A DNA stretch of 64,000 nucleotides, from assembly GCF_041146395.1 (NCBI RefSeq), contig NC_090986.1, positions 46,722,001 to 46,786,000 on the forward strand, read 5' to 3'. The translations under genes were made by a program, and so were the position numbers. Shown here piece after piece: positions 47,357 to 59,024 of the stretch. The stretch comes from Eulemur rufifrons. Its lineage: Eukaryota > Chordata > Mammalia > Primates > Lemuridae. The notes under the pieces are model-generated. The model saw nothing but the letters and a program-made list of their open reading frames with translations, ran no database searches and was not told the DNA's origin. The number at the start of each line of letters is the position of its first letter. Within the stretch, counting starts at the first letter, position 1.

Positions 47357-50300
47357 AAGTGTAATAGTTAGCATACCATGCCCTTGACTGACAAAATAGA
47401 CCTCAAATTTTTTTTTGTAGCAATTTCTCTTATTTCTTTATCTACAGAAAATATCTCAGTGGCAAATTTAACACAGAAGACAGTTTAATGGGTGAATTCT
47501 ATGCTCCCTTAGCAGTTCTTATTTCAGTCTCCACATTATAAAGGCATGACTTATGTGAAGGCCATTGTGATTTCTATTGGTAGAATAGTAATTTGTTTCA
47601 GTGCAGAATGACTAGCAACTCTTATATAGTCTGTGAGCTATGGCAGCAATAATAGGGAAACATTCGCATGGTCCATTTACAAGATGAGGTTGCATAAAGT
47701 CCATCTGATTATATATAAGTGGTTATTAGAATAGGTTCTCAAACAAGAGTCATAAGAGAGCTACAAATTTTTAAGCCATCTATTTTCAAGACATTTTATG
47801 AGAATTGTGGTTTCATGCATATTGGGCACTTCATTGTCATTGACTTTGGAACAAAAATAAATGGCACTTTCACCGGTCAGTTACAGACTTCTTGGTTCAA
47901 GTGTCAACGCAGCCTGCACTATTAACAGAGAAATATTAGAAGAGGAAAACACTTGCTTAACAATCACTTTCTTTTTGACTGTACAAAATAAAAATGTTAA
48001 TTTGCTATATATATCAGAAGATTATTATGAAGTTCTAAAGGCAGACATGTTTTATTATAAGAAAGGCAAGCTGTAATTTATCAGCACAAATCCTCAAAGT
48101 ACTCTAAGTCTTTGGGTTGCTACAAAACAAAATTGCAAACATGTACATACAAAAATAACCACAGTATTCATGTGGAGAGACTAATTTAAAAGAAACTTGT
48201 TTTTGTCATCCTAAGATACAAAGGTCTAGATTCTTTAGAATGTGTTTGTGCATTCATTCATTCTCTTTTAAGACTTCTCCTCCCCGTGGCGATCCAAAGG
48301 CAAAGTGAAGTCAAAGGGAATGACTCCTGGAATAGTGAGAATTCCTGTGGTGTAAGAAAGGCTTCGTTGGTCTGAGTAAGGCACTACTGACAATTGTTTG
48401 GAAAGAGAGGCTGAAGAATCAACTGAATGCTTTCAGAATTGAGTTGTAAAAAGTATTCTTAGAGTTGTATTTTGACCTTAACATTAACCAAAAGTTTTCA
48501 CTAAATGTATGAAATTAAGTTGTAGCAGTTTAAAATGCATAACATATCAAGGTGTAGTTACTTCAACAAAATGTGATGTTAAGGAAATAGTTTGTCACCT
48601 ATTTTATAAAGCTATCTTTTTATTACTCATAAGTATTTTGAAAATCTAAATATTGGATGTCTATTGAAGAAAAAAGTCATATATTTGACTTATTTATGGC
48701 CTGAATGATTAACACTAACATTGCATTTTAGTTGTATTATTTAACAACTAAGTCTTCATGTCTTTAAGATAGAAGGGAATAAGAAAGTTAATTTTTAAAA
48801 TATCTTCTAAATAAATATCCAGGGATGTCAGAGTCAAAGGGGAGAATAAATTCCAGACAGAATAAAACTTTTTTAGGGGTGTATGGAATATTTGTGTCAA
48901 ATATGAAAAGAAGCTTGATGGGAAAATGACAAGTGGTTATTCTAAATTAAATTTCTAGAAGCCAACATTTCGAGAAACAAATAGAAAGCAAATATTCTTC
49001 TGCTTTAGCTACTGTTTGAAACAAAAATAAAACTTTCAGGAAGATTAGGGCCCAAACTCAAAAATATTTTTTCCATCTATGGTAAGTTTTAGTATCCTCT
49101 CAAAAGATAAAAGAGAATATAGTAGTTATTTTCTTAGAGCTAAAATAGACCTCAAGATATTATCTAGACAATCCTTCATAATTCAGGTAGATTTAGCATA
49201 CATTTTCTGTTTCAAAAGAAACAATCAAGATCCAGAAAGACCAGCTGTCCTACCTAGGTACTATGTGGAATTTTCCTAGGACCAAAGGATCCTACTACTC
49301 ATTTAATATATACAGAGACAAGAAAGGTGAACTATATTGTAAACTTGCATTATGAGTTTGTTTTAAAAAGCTATGTTGCTAATAATTTAGAAAAGTTATA
49401 CATTTTCTTTTTGTGATTTCTATATGGTATATGTTTAATATTGGTTTGAAATTCAATTAAAAATAAAAAGCTTAATTCAGAAATCAAAATCTCATATGTG
49501 CTTTTTCTAGATAGACCTAAATTGCACATATATTTTATGTATGTGATAAATATTTAGTTAAAATAAATTATACTTAAATAATTAGCAAGCAAAACCAAGT
49601 TCTGAAATATAAGTGAGCTCTCAATATATAAGTAAATGTTTTGCAGTGTACAGAATGTCAAGAAAATTACTTTCATTATATTACTTTTCTTTTTTCTGAA
49701 ATCTATAGATGACTAACGCACAGAAACAATGACTCTAAAAGATCATAAAGTTGATTTCCTAAAATGATTCAAATTTAATTTATATAAACATATTAATAGA
49801 ATGTATATTCAATATAAGATATAATTATTCAGTAGTCTGCATATGTATATGATGATCTGGCAATTGTTATTGTCCCTAACAAATTAATTAAAGATAATAT
49901 CTACTATAGTAATAAAACAACTCTGAAAATATATTTGTATGGTGAACATATTTTAAGACCAGCTTACCTAGTTGCTTCCTTTGAAATTAATTATATAATG
50001 GAAAAATATCACTTTCATATTTTACAAATATACCGAAGAAGCTACAAGGAAAAGGTGATCTTGTTTTCCAAATTATTAATTTAATATGGGAGGTAATTTT
50101 CCATTTAAGCTCTCTTTATTTATATGTTTAAAATTAAGTAATGGCCTATATTTTTTCATGCATTAACCAACATAGCAGATACTTGAAAATATCAATATGA
50201 ATTTAAATATAAGTAATTTATGTACCTATAGAAAATTCAACGTAGACTAAATAACAAGTTAACATGTTCTCTTTAGCCAAATTAATTTAGAATTTCTAAT

Positions 50301-50615
50301 AGTGGGAAAGAAAAATTTGTTCACTCAAACTTTCTCACTTGACTCAGTGAGGACTTGGTAGACAATTGTTATCACATCACTATTAATAAATAATAATTGT
50401 ATACTTATATATAATTATAGTATAAAATACATGATATACCATATGTATTAATACACATGTGCCTAGTATATGTAACATATATATTATATACACACACTTC
50501 TGACATAAGTTTTGATATGTAAAACACTTGAAAGTTTCCCTTCCCATTTTTATGACAAAAAACAGGAGCCAAACTGAAAAATCAATGAATTTTGGAAGGG
50601 CATATCAAATAAAGT
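47357..50615. other. Unique sequence with candidate conserved blocks
   Basis: No interspersed repeat is recognised over about 3.2 kb, which is unusual for this window. Blocks at 47560-48080 and 48250-48400 are less A/T-rich and include CpG dinucleotides such as 'TTTCACCGGTCAG' at 47868 and 'CCCCGTGGCGATCC' near 48283. Frames at 47719-47925 and 47861-48076 (68-71 codons) overlap and show no motif. Confidence 0.45.
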
Positions 50616-50619
50616 CACA

Positions 50620-51148
50620 CAGAACGCTCTTCATCTTCAAAACTAGAGTGATATGTTAAGACAAATAATCATGGTTGAGATCACCTTACAAGGGGAATAA
50701 CATTTATAAAGCTACATTTATCTAGATAGCATAGTATTGATGAAAGAATAGACACACAGATCAATGGAATAGAATAGATAGCTAAAAAAAAGCCTCATAT
50801 AAATAAGGGGAAACTGATCTTTGAAAAAAGAGCAAAGGGAATTCAATGAAAACAAAAAAGATAGAAATTTCAGCAATGGGGCTAAAAACCTAAAAAAAAA
50901 ATCGGAATGCAGTTTCTAAACCTTTCGTAAAAATGATGAAAAACTAGACCATGATCCTAAATGCAAAATGATAATTTAGACTATTAAAATTAAAAACTGG
51001 TGTTCTGTGAAAGATACTGATATGAAAATTAGAAGACAAGACAACTACTAGGAGAAAATATTTGAAAAACACAAGTGTAATAAAATACTTGCATCTAATT
51101 TATAAAAAAAAAACTCTGAAATTCAACAATGAGAAAAAACAAGACCAT
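50620..51148 (+). mobile_element. Old L1M ORF2 fragment, left half of a split element
   Basis: 'AAAGAATAGACACACAGATC', 'AATGGAATAGAATAGATAGC', 'ACTAGACCATGATCCTAAAT' and 'AACTCTGAAATTCAACAATG' are consecutive landmarks of the L1 ORF2 C-terminal third. It stops in 'AATTCAACAATGAGAAAAAA' and resumes at 52646 with 'TCCAATTTAAGAAATGGGCA', which is the next piece of the same L1 consensus. The gap is filled by a younger L1. Confidence 0.8.
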
Positions 51149-51879
51149 CCTATTCATCTATCTTCTTTTGAAAAACTTCTGTTCATGTTCTTTGCCCACT
51201 TTTTAATGAAGATTTTTTTTGTTTTTGTTTTTGTTTTTGTTTTTTCTTGCTGACTTGTTTGAGTTCTTGTAGATTCTGGATATTAGCCCTTTATTGGATG
51301 TATAGTTTTTGAATATTTTTTCCTATTCTGTAGGCTGTCCAGTCACTCTGTTGATTATTTCGTTTGCTGTGCAAAAGCTTTTTGATTTCATCAAGTCCTA
51401 ATTATTTATTTGTTTGTTTATTTATTTATTTTTGTTGCTGTATTTGTCTTAGTCATAAATTCTTTGCCCAGGAACGTGCCTAGAAGAGTTTTTCCTATGT
51501 TTTCTTCTAGAATTTTTATGCTTTCATGCTTTACATTTAATTATTTTATACATCTTAAATTAATTTTTCTATATGGTGAGAGATAGTGTTACTATTTCTT
51601 TCTTCTGAATGTGGCTATCTAGTTTTTCCAGCACCACTTATTGAAAAGAGCTTACTTTCCCCCAGTGTATGTAGTTGTCTTTATGTTGTTGATCAGTTAG
51701 TCATAGGTAAGTGGTTTCATATCTAGGTTCTCTGTTCTTTTTCACTGGTCTCTAGCTCTACTTTTATACTGGCACCATGCTGTTTTGGTTATTTTAACCT
51801 TGTAGTATAATTTGAAGTCTGGTAATGTGATGCCTCTAGATTTGTTCTTTTTGATTAAGATTGTTATTTGGGCTCTTTC
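51149..51879 (-). mobile_element. Inverted 5' segment of a younger L1
   Basis: On the minus strand this is L1 ORF2 sequence. Plus-strand landmarks are 'TTCTGGATATTAGCCCTTTA', 'TTCGTTTGCTGTGCAAAAGC', 'TTCCAGCACCACTTATTGAA' and 'CTGGCACCATGCTGTTTTGG'. Its L1 position directly precedes the segment at 51880-52645 but in opposite orientation. It contains a GTTTTT run (51219-51242) and a TTTA run (51405-51432) formed after insertion or at insertion. Several stops make it dead. Confidence 0.9.
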
Positions 51880-52645
51880 AAACATATGAAGCAATGCTCA
51901 ACATCAATAATCACCAGGGAAATGAAAATTCATACTACAATGTGATATCATCTTACTCCTGTCAGAATGGACATTATTAAAAGTCCAAAAACAATAGATG
52001 CTGGCATGGATACAGATAAAAAGGAAAGCTTATACACTGTTGGTGAGACTGCAAATTATTACAACCTCTGTGGAAAACAGCATGGAGATTCCCCAAAGAA
52101 ATAAATGTAGACTTACCATTTGATTCAGCAATCCCACCACTGGACATCTACCCAAAAGAAAATAAGTCTTTTTATCAAAAAGAAAAAAAAAAAAGAAAAC
52201 ACCTGCACCTGCACTCAAATGTTTATTGCAGCACAATTCACAATCACAAAGATGTGAAATCAACAGAAGTGCCCCTCAATTCATGAATGGATTAAGAAAA
52301 TGTGCCATGGAGTACTATTCAGCCATAAACAGGAATGAAATTATGTCTTTTGCCGCTTTTTGGATGGACCATTATCCTAAGTGAGTATTCCAGGAATAGA
52401 AAAACAAACACCACATTTATTCTTCAATAGTTAAGAGATAAATTATGGGTACACATGGGTACAAAGAGGTATAAAGATCATTGGGAATCAAGAAGGAGTG
52501 GAGAAGAGGAGGGGTAAAAACCTACCTATCAAGTACAATGACCACTATTCAGGTGATGGGCACACTAAAAGCCCCAACTTAAGCATTATAGAAGTATCCA
52601 TGTATCAAAAACATTTGTACCCCCTTAATATTTTGACATAAAAAG
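51880..52645 (+). mobile_element. 3' segment of the younger L1 with 3' UTR
   Basis: Starts 'AAACATATGAAGCAATGCTC' and runs through 'CAATCCCACCACTGGACATC', 'GGATTAAGAAAATGTGCCAT', 'GAGTACTATTCAGCCATAAA' to the ORF2 end, then the 3'UTR with 'GATGGGCACACTAAAAGCCC' and 'ACATTTGTACCCCCTTAATA' and the end 'TTTTGACATAAAAAG'. This is the same 3'UTR family as 47165-47356. No long poly(A) tail is kept. The 77-codon minus-strand frame at 52030-52263 is antisense. Confidence 0.92.
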
Positions 52646-53640
52646 TCCAATTTAAGAAATGGGCAAAACTATGAACAGACACTTCATCAAAGAATACATA
52701 TACAGGTGGAAAATAATCACATGGGAAGATGCTCAATACCATTTTCATTAGGGAAATTAAATTGTTGTAAATTAAAACAACAATATGGTAGTACTACACA
52801 CTGATTTAAAAATCCCAAAACTGACAACATTGGATGCTGGTGAAGATGTGGAGCATCAGGAACTCTCCTTCACTGCTGATGGAAATGCAAGATGGCACAG
52901 CCACATGGGAAAACATATTGGAGACTTCTAATGAAACATAGTCTTTCTAAAAGATCCAGCAGTTGTGTTCCTAAGTATTAACTCAATTGATTTGAAAACA
53001 TATGCCAGCACAAAACTTGCACATAGATATCTATAATAGTTTTATTCATAATCACTGAAAACTGGAAAAGGTCAAAACATGTTACAATAAGTGAACAAAT
53101 AAACAAATTATTTAAGATATTACATCTATATAAAGAATTATTATTCAGCAATAAAAATAAATGAGCTATCAAGTCACAAAAAGACAAGAGTGAATCTAAA
53201 ATGATTATTATTAGATGAATGAAGTCAATCTAAAAAGGCTGCATGTACTATGTTTCCAATTTTATGACAATTCTGAAAAAATAGTACTAAAACAAACAGA
53301 ACTAAGAAAACACAGTTAAAATGTCAGTGATTTTTATAAACATATATGTTTATTAGATATCTGGAAACGTGACTAAGTGAGAAGTATTTGATTAAGTTAG
53401 TTGATTTCTTTTTGACTATGGTTATTTATTGTATATAATTCATGGTTTATTGTCATTTTTAATAGTGAATATTAACAGTTTCATAGCTAATGATAGATTG
53501 ATATCAGTCTATCAATTGTAACAAAGAAATCATTTTAATATAAGATGTTAATAACAGGGGAAACTAGGTACAAGGAAGAGGAGAGCTTTCTGTACTAACT
53601 TTTCAATTTTTGTATAAATCCAAATCCAAAAAAAAAAAAA
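52646..53640 (+). mobile_element. Old L1M, right half with ORF2 end and 3' UTR
   Basis: 'AGAAATGGGCAAAACTATGA', 'GACACTTCATCAAAGAATAC', 'CTGGTGAAGATGTGGAGCAT', 'AAAAGATCCAGCAGTTGTGT' and 'TTATTCATAATCACTGAAAA' continue the element at 50620-51148. The 3'UTR then decays, ending 'TTTTCAATTTTTGTATAAAT' and a run of about 19 A from 53626. The total old element spans about 1.5 kb once the insert is removed. Confidence 0.8.
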
Positions 53641-56610
53641 AAAATAGCTTCTTAAAAGACAAATCAAATATCTTCATCAAATACTTCCCAGACACTTAGT
53701 CAAGTTTCCAGATATATAACAAATATATGCAAGTTTATAAAGTGTGAATAAATTATTGTTAAATCAGAGCATTTATTTAAAGTTATATAGCATTTTTTTT
53801 TAGCTTTTGACATAGTAGCTATAACAATGTGGGCTTATTCTTCTCCTAGCCTCCTTCTCTACTCCATGTGACTGCTCACATACATTCTTCTAATTGGAAT
53901 CACAAAGCTACAGACATTCTAAACTGAAAAAGAAGGTCCAAACTAAAAAAGAAATGCATATGACACTTGGAGATGTTAGCAGAAATCTCACACAGTATGT
54001 TAGTAAATGTCAGATGCTTTTGAAATTATTTTGCCAAGATACATAAATAAATGAACATAAATAATAAGGACTGGACAAATAGTTGCCTTAGGGTTAAACT
54101 TCCTGTGTTTACATATTGGGTTGTTTTCTTTATTACATATTTTCTGCCCCAGAGCCACAAGTGACAGTCTTTCAGTAGAAACTTCCTGTTGTTTCTCCAA
54201 CAGAAAATCCCTGTCCAATACTTTGAAAGTTGTCCTCTTCTTTTTCATTCATTGTCATAGGATGGAGTGGAAAATGGGGAGAAAACATTGTATGCAATAT
54301 TATTATAATTTAGAAATTGACAGTACATTTTCATTTTGAGAACAAGTAATAAAACATTAGCTTTTTTCTTCAGTGATCTATATAAACTTATCCCTCTGAT
54401 TAAATGATGATAGTGACTGTTTTTCTTAAACAAATCAACACTATACAATATTTAGACTTACAACTCAAAACAACCCACACATCTGTGTAGGATAAATTCA
54501 GATACTCAAGTGTTTTCATTTCCACTTGCTGTTTGACAAAACTCAAGTTGATTAGTGTCACTCTCAGAGATAGCCGTAGCAATCCAAAGATTTTGGTTAT
54601 TGTTACAGAAAAGTAACAGCATGTCAGTTTTCTCAACAAATTTTCTTTATTTTTAAAATAAAACCTACCTTGTTTATTTTATGCTGCACCTTTGTTATAT
54701 ACCTTCAAGTATCAAACTGGTAAGAATGTCAGTTGTGAGAAAGACAATCATAGTGTTGGCATACCCTGACTTTATGGCCTACTTCTGAAGATTCTTCCAC
54801 TTACATGAATTTGTTACCAGTTCAACTTCATTCTATCATCTCTAATCCAATATTTTGCCTAATATTTCATTTTCAGTTTCTACCAAACATTTTCCCTCTT
54901 TATTTTATAATCTTTCTTCTCTAATCACTTTGATAAGGTACAGAAATGTCTATAATTCAGAAATAGAGAATCAATAATAATTTATTTTGTAATTTTAAAG
55001 ATACAGGAGAAAAGAGGCAATTTACCTTTGAACACCCACATGGCAGAGGCAGTTCATTGGAGTGGCATCTTGAGAGGCTAGTCTCATTGTTTATATGGTT
55101 ACTTACGCACAGCATCATTTTCCTGTTAACATTTTTACTCACATTAGTGAGTCTGTGTTTACCCTTATGACCATGCCTTCAAGGTAAAAGCCCACTGTAA
55201 GTGCAGGTGAGCCTGCAGCAAAGAGAAAAGTGGTTGTAGGGAAATGAAAATAGAAATAATTAAGGTTTCAGAGAAAGGCCAGATACCATCATTCATTGGG
55301 AAGCATTAAGCTTCAGTTACTTGACTATCGGCACAACTATAAAGCATAAAGTGAGAATAATGGACAGGCAATGCTTCAAAGAAAGCATCAGTTATTGCTA
55401 AACAGAATAGTGGATTAGTTATTGAAATGGAAAGGTTATAACTGATTTGCTTAGAAGATCAAAATAAGCTCAACATTCCTACTATCATAGCATCAATGCA
55501 ACATTAGGTGAGTGTTAACCTTTAATATTCTTTTTTAAAATTTCTCATATCTCCCATATAAACTTTTTATATGATTTTGTTTTTCTGTTCTATTTGTTTG
55601 AATTAAAAGAAAGAGCACAATAGTTTCTGTAACTTATTATTACAATACAGGACTATTATTATTAAAGTATTACATTGTATTACTATTACCACATATGAAC
55701 CATTATAGTATTATTACCATATATAGTTATTATTATTACCATATATGTGCTGTTCATCAGAAATTTGAGTTACACACAAGTCTGACCTAAAGTGTATTTT
55801 CAGAGACGTATGCTGTCCCTAACCTGAGGACTGCCTGTATTTTATTTATATACCATATATATATATATATAAAAATATATAAAAATATATGCTGAGCCTA
55901 ATGTTCTGTGAACTAGATTTATACAAGAATGAAATGGGATATATGTAATAATTTAAAAGTTTATCTTGGGTTACACTATCTTCTAGATCATGCCAAAGAA
56001 AGCAAACAATTAAAAATTATGTCCTGGCATGCAAAATGTGAAGGATATATAGTTTAGTCTGCCTGAGAAAGTCTACTTTGATGCATCATGTTCTGACAAA
56101 AATAATTAATAGTATCCTCTTTTGCTCTTAGAAATGTTTTGTTTTAGAAATTGCATTATATAATATCTCAGTAGAAGGGATTTCTGGAATCACCTTTCAA
56201 TGTCATCTCCTTCTTCATTTTCTCAAAGGTGAAGATTTTGCCTTTTAAAATAGGACTGCATATGAAATATGTCTTCCCTTACACAGTAAATTTACTGTGT
56301 AAATTTAAAACATTGTGCAAATTCATATGCCCCAGGGTAGTATTGGGGATCATTGTATAATTATAAATGGTAAAGATCTTCTGTTGGATATATTTTAGTC
56401 TGAAAATTAAAATAACACCAGTAAGGGTGTGTCTATTTAAATTGCAAATAATTTTACTTAAACAAAAAAATATGTAAAATCTTATTTTAAAAAGTCATTT
56501 TTGTCAATTTCAATAAATGTTTATTCTCGGATTATTAATTTATGTATGCAAAATATAAATGAGATGTAAGTCACCTCAATGACAAGCACATGCACATATG
56601 GTCTTTTAAA
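53641..56610. other. Unique sequence with candidate conserved blocks
   Basis: No gene or repeat recognised over nearly 3 kb, apart from a TA tract at 55855-55895 and the palindrome at 56279-56302. Blocks at 54120-54260 and 55180-55440 are less A/T-rich. Frames at 54000-54639 (67-82 codons) are mostly minus-strand and lack motifs. Text near 55750-55840 ('CTAACCTGAGGACTGCCTGT') resembles an unnamed common old repeat. Confidence 0.45.
56279..56302. repeat. Perfect 24-bp palindrome
   Basis: The half-site TTACACAGTAAA is followed directly by its reverse complement, with no spacer. It could extrude as a cruciform or bind a dimeric factor. It is A/T-rich and its neighbours do not continue the symmetry. 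Confidence 0.95.
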
Positions 56611-56614
56611 ATTA

Positions 56615-57800
56615 CTTCCTTTGAAATAATTTTGATTTATAGAAGATGTGAAAATGTAGCACAGAGTTTTCTCAACCCTTCACCCAGCTTCCCTTAATAT
56701 TAGCACCTTGTATAATCAAAGTACATTTATCAAACCGCAGACAGTATTTGGATTCTCCCACACTTCCTTTTTTTTTTTTTTCTTTGCATTGCAGGATCCA
56801 TTCGAGGACACTGCTTTGCATTTTGTTGCTATGCCACCTTAGTCTCCTCTAGTCTGTGAACAGTTTTTCAACCCTTTTTATTATTTTTACGACCTTGACT
56901 CTTGAAAACTTCTGCTCAGGGATTTTGTACACTGCATCTTGATTTGGGTTTATTTAAGGCAGAGTGTGCCTGTGGATCTGAGGAAGAGTACCATAAGTGA
57001 CCTCATTGCATCATATCAAGGAATACATGCTATCAACATGACTTAATCCTGGTGACATTAACCTTGATCTCTTCATTATGGTGATGTCTGCCATACAAGT
57101 TACTACTTTCCATTGCCATGCTCATTTTATTGGAAGCAGGTTACTAAATTTGGCTCACATTCAAGGGAATGGAATTAATCTTCTCCTTCTAAAGGGAGAG
57201 TTATCAAATAATTTGGAGCCATATACTAAAACCAGCATATTAATTAAAATTATTGTTCGTGAGATACTTTAAGGCTATGCATATATTCTATTTCTTCTTA
57301 AAATTTCACTCACTATTCCACGAAGTCACTGGGTCTTGGCTATAAGAATTATTGCTGTGGTGTTCTGATAGTGAGCTTCTCTTTCTTTCATTGCTGACAC
57401 ATTTAATATTTGGAATTCTTCAAAAAGGAAATATTTCTCCTTATCTTGCATTTATTTACTCAATTGTTTGTTTATAACAAGATTAACTTAAAGATATTTA
57501 TTTTTTTTTTTGTTATAATACAATGCTATGCTTATTTAATTTGTTGCTCAAATTTTTCCAGCTTTGGCTATGGGATGCTCTTTCAGATTGGTTCTTGTCT
57601 TTTATTTTTTTCATCTTCCTTACATATGGGTTATTCTGTATGTTCCCTTCCTCAGCCCTAGAATCAAACATTAATACAAGTAGTTCTTGATCCTTTTATT
57701 TATAATCCAAGATCTAGTGCAAAATTTGTTCATCGTTCCTAAGGTTTCATTTCTTTTAGCCTGTCTCAGCAGACAGCAAGGAAACATATATATGTTTACA
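56615..57800. mobile_element. Ancient L1-associated 3' region, long copy
   Basis: 'GATTTATAGAAGATGTGAAA', 'CACCCAGCTTCCCTTAATAT', 'TTGCAGGATCCATTCGAGGA', 'GCCACCTTAGTCTCCTCTAG', 'TTGCATCATATCAAGGAATA', 'TGTTGCTCAAATTTTTCCAG' and 'CCCTTCCTCAGCCCTAGAAT' follow in order a repeat I recall from old L1 families. The first part is co-linear with 19111-19420. The 64-codon and 83-codon frames at 57078 and 57410 lie inside it. Family and strand are not certain. Confidence 0.6.
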
Positions 57801-58480
57801 AATCTGTATGCATATACATATTTATAATTGTCTCTATATCTATCTAATTTTGTAGATATATGTGCTTGTGTCTGTGTATATATGTGTGTGTATATCTATA
57901 TATGAGTTTATACTGTTCTTTTACTCTCATCTATCAACAGAGGTTTAATTTATATCTAGAATATTGGCAAGAATTTTGCTATTTCAGATATTTCACAAAC
58001 TTATCACCTTCTATATTTCTGTCATTCTTGTTTACATACTTCCTTTAAGATTATTCTGAATTTTTCTATCATATTTCTAGAAATTTACCCCATTGTATTC
58101 CAGGAGTCATTCGCCCTACTTGTCTTCTCTTTCTTTCCTGTTTTTCTTTTATTTTCTAGACAACAGTTCATGATTTAGCACTCTAACTGCCCTATACTCA
58201 ATATAGATTGTACTGCATCTTACAAGGAGACTCCTAATTAGACTTCCTAACTTAAATATTGTACCCCAAATAACCCATACTCCTACAATATCTAAATTGA
58301 TCTATAAAAGTATAATTCACTCCTCTTTGATGCCTTTCTGATTTTTTGTTTTTTTTACATAAAGCCAAATTTTTTAACATGCTCTTCAAAGCTCACGGTG
58401 ATATGGCCCACATACTCCTCTAAACTGTCTTCTGGAAATAGGCTTGCCAAATTCAGAATGCAGTGAAATGAGCTTGCAGA
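57801..58480. other. A/T-rich sequence with TG/TA tracts
   Basis: A TG/TA tract runs at about 57845-57905. The rest could be a continuation of the old repeat on its left, but no landmark is firm. Confidence 0.4.
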
Positions 58481-58741
58481 AAATGCCAAGCTATTTCTTC
58501 CCTTCTCTGTTATCTCTCCACCTCCCTTTATCCCTATGTCTGTGTAAATGATTGAATTGTGCACTATACTTAAAAATGCACAAAACTATAATGTGCAGAT
58601 CAATGATCTGTCAAAATATGTTTCATACAATTGCCACCCAAATTAGGAAACAAATCACTGACAACAGCCTAGAAGGCTACTTCATGATTTCTTTCTTATT
58701 TACTGATTCCTCTTCGTCTTTTTTTCTTTATTAGACACCTT
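58481..58741 (-). mobile_element. Old L1M 3' region, reverse, left part
   Basis: 'ACAATTGCCACCCAAATTAG', 'GAAACAAATCACTGACAACA' and 'GCCTAGAAGGCTACTTCATG' parallel the reversed old L1M 3'UTR ('GAACATTACCAGCACCCCAG' type). The element resumes after a younger insert at 59025. Confidence 0.5.
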
Positions 58742-59024
58742 TTTAAAAATTTATTTTTAATTGTTATGGATACACAACAGGCGTACATATTTATGGGGTA
58801 CACATGATATTTTGATACAAGTATAAAATATGTAATGATCAAATCTAGGTAATCAGTCTATCGCCTCAAATATTTAACCTTCCTTTGTGTTGACAACATT
58901 CTAAACCTTTTCTAGCTATCTTGAAATATATAATAACTTGTTAACCATAGCAGCCCTTTTGCGCTGGATCTTATTTCTTCTAACTGCATTTTTGTACCCA
59001 TTTCTCACCACCTCTTTATTCCAG
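58742..59024 (-). mobile_element. L1MA/L1PB-type 3' UTR, reverse orientation
   Basis: 'TTATTTTTAATTGTTATGGA', 'GTACATATTTATGGGGTACA', 'CATGATATTTTGATACAAGT', 'ATGTAATGATCAAATCTAGG' and 'CTTTCCTTTGTGTTGACAAC'-like text follow the reversed 3'UTR of primate L1MA/L1PB elements. It is strongly 5'-truncated (about 280 bp) and sits inside the older L1. Confidence 0.8.

Noticed and set aside
48290..48365. Exon-like sequence with GTGTAAG donor-like text near 48350
   Set aside because: A single weak donor-like site with no acceptor, no open frame across it and no flanking gene evidence.
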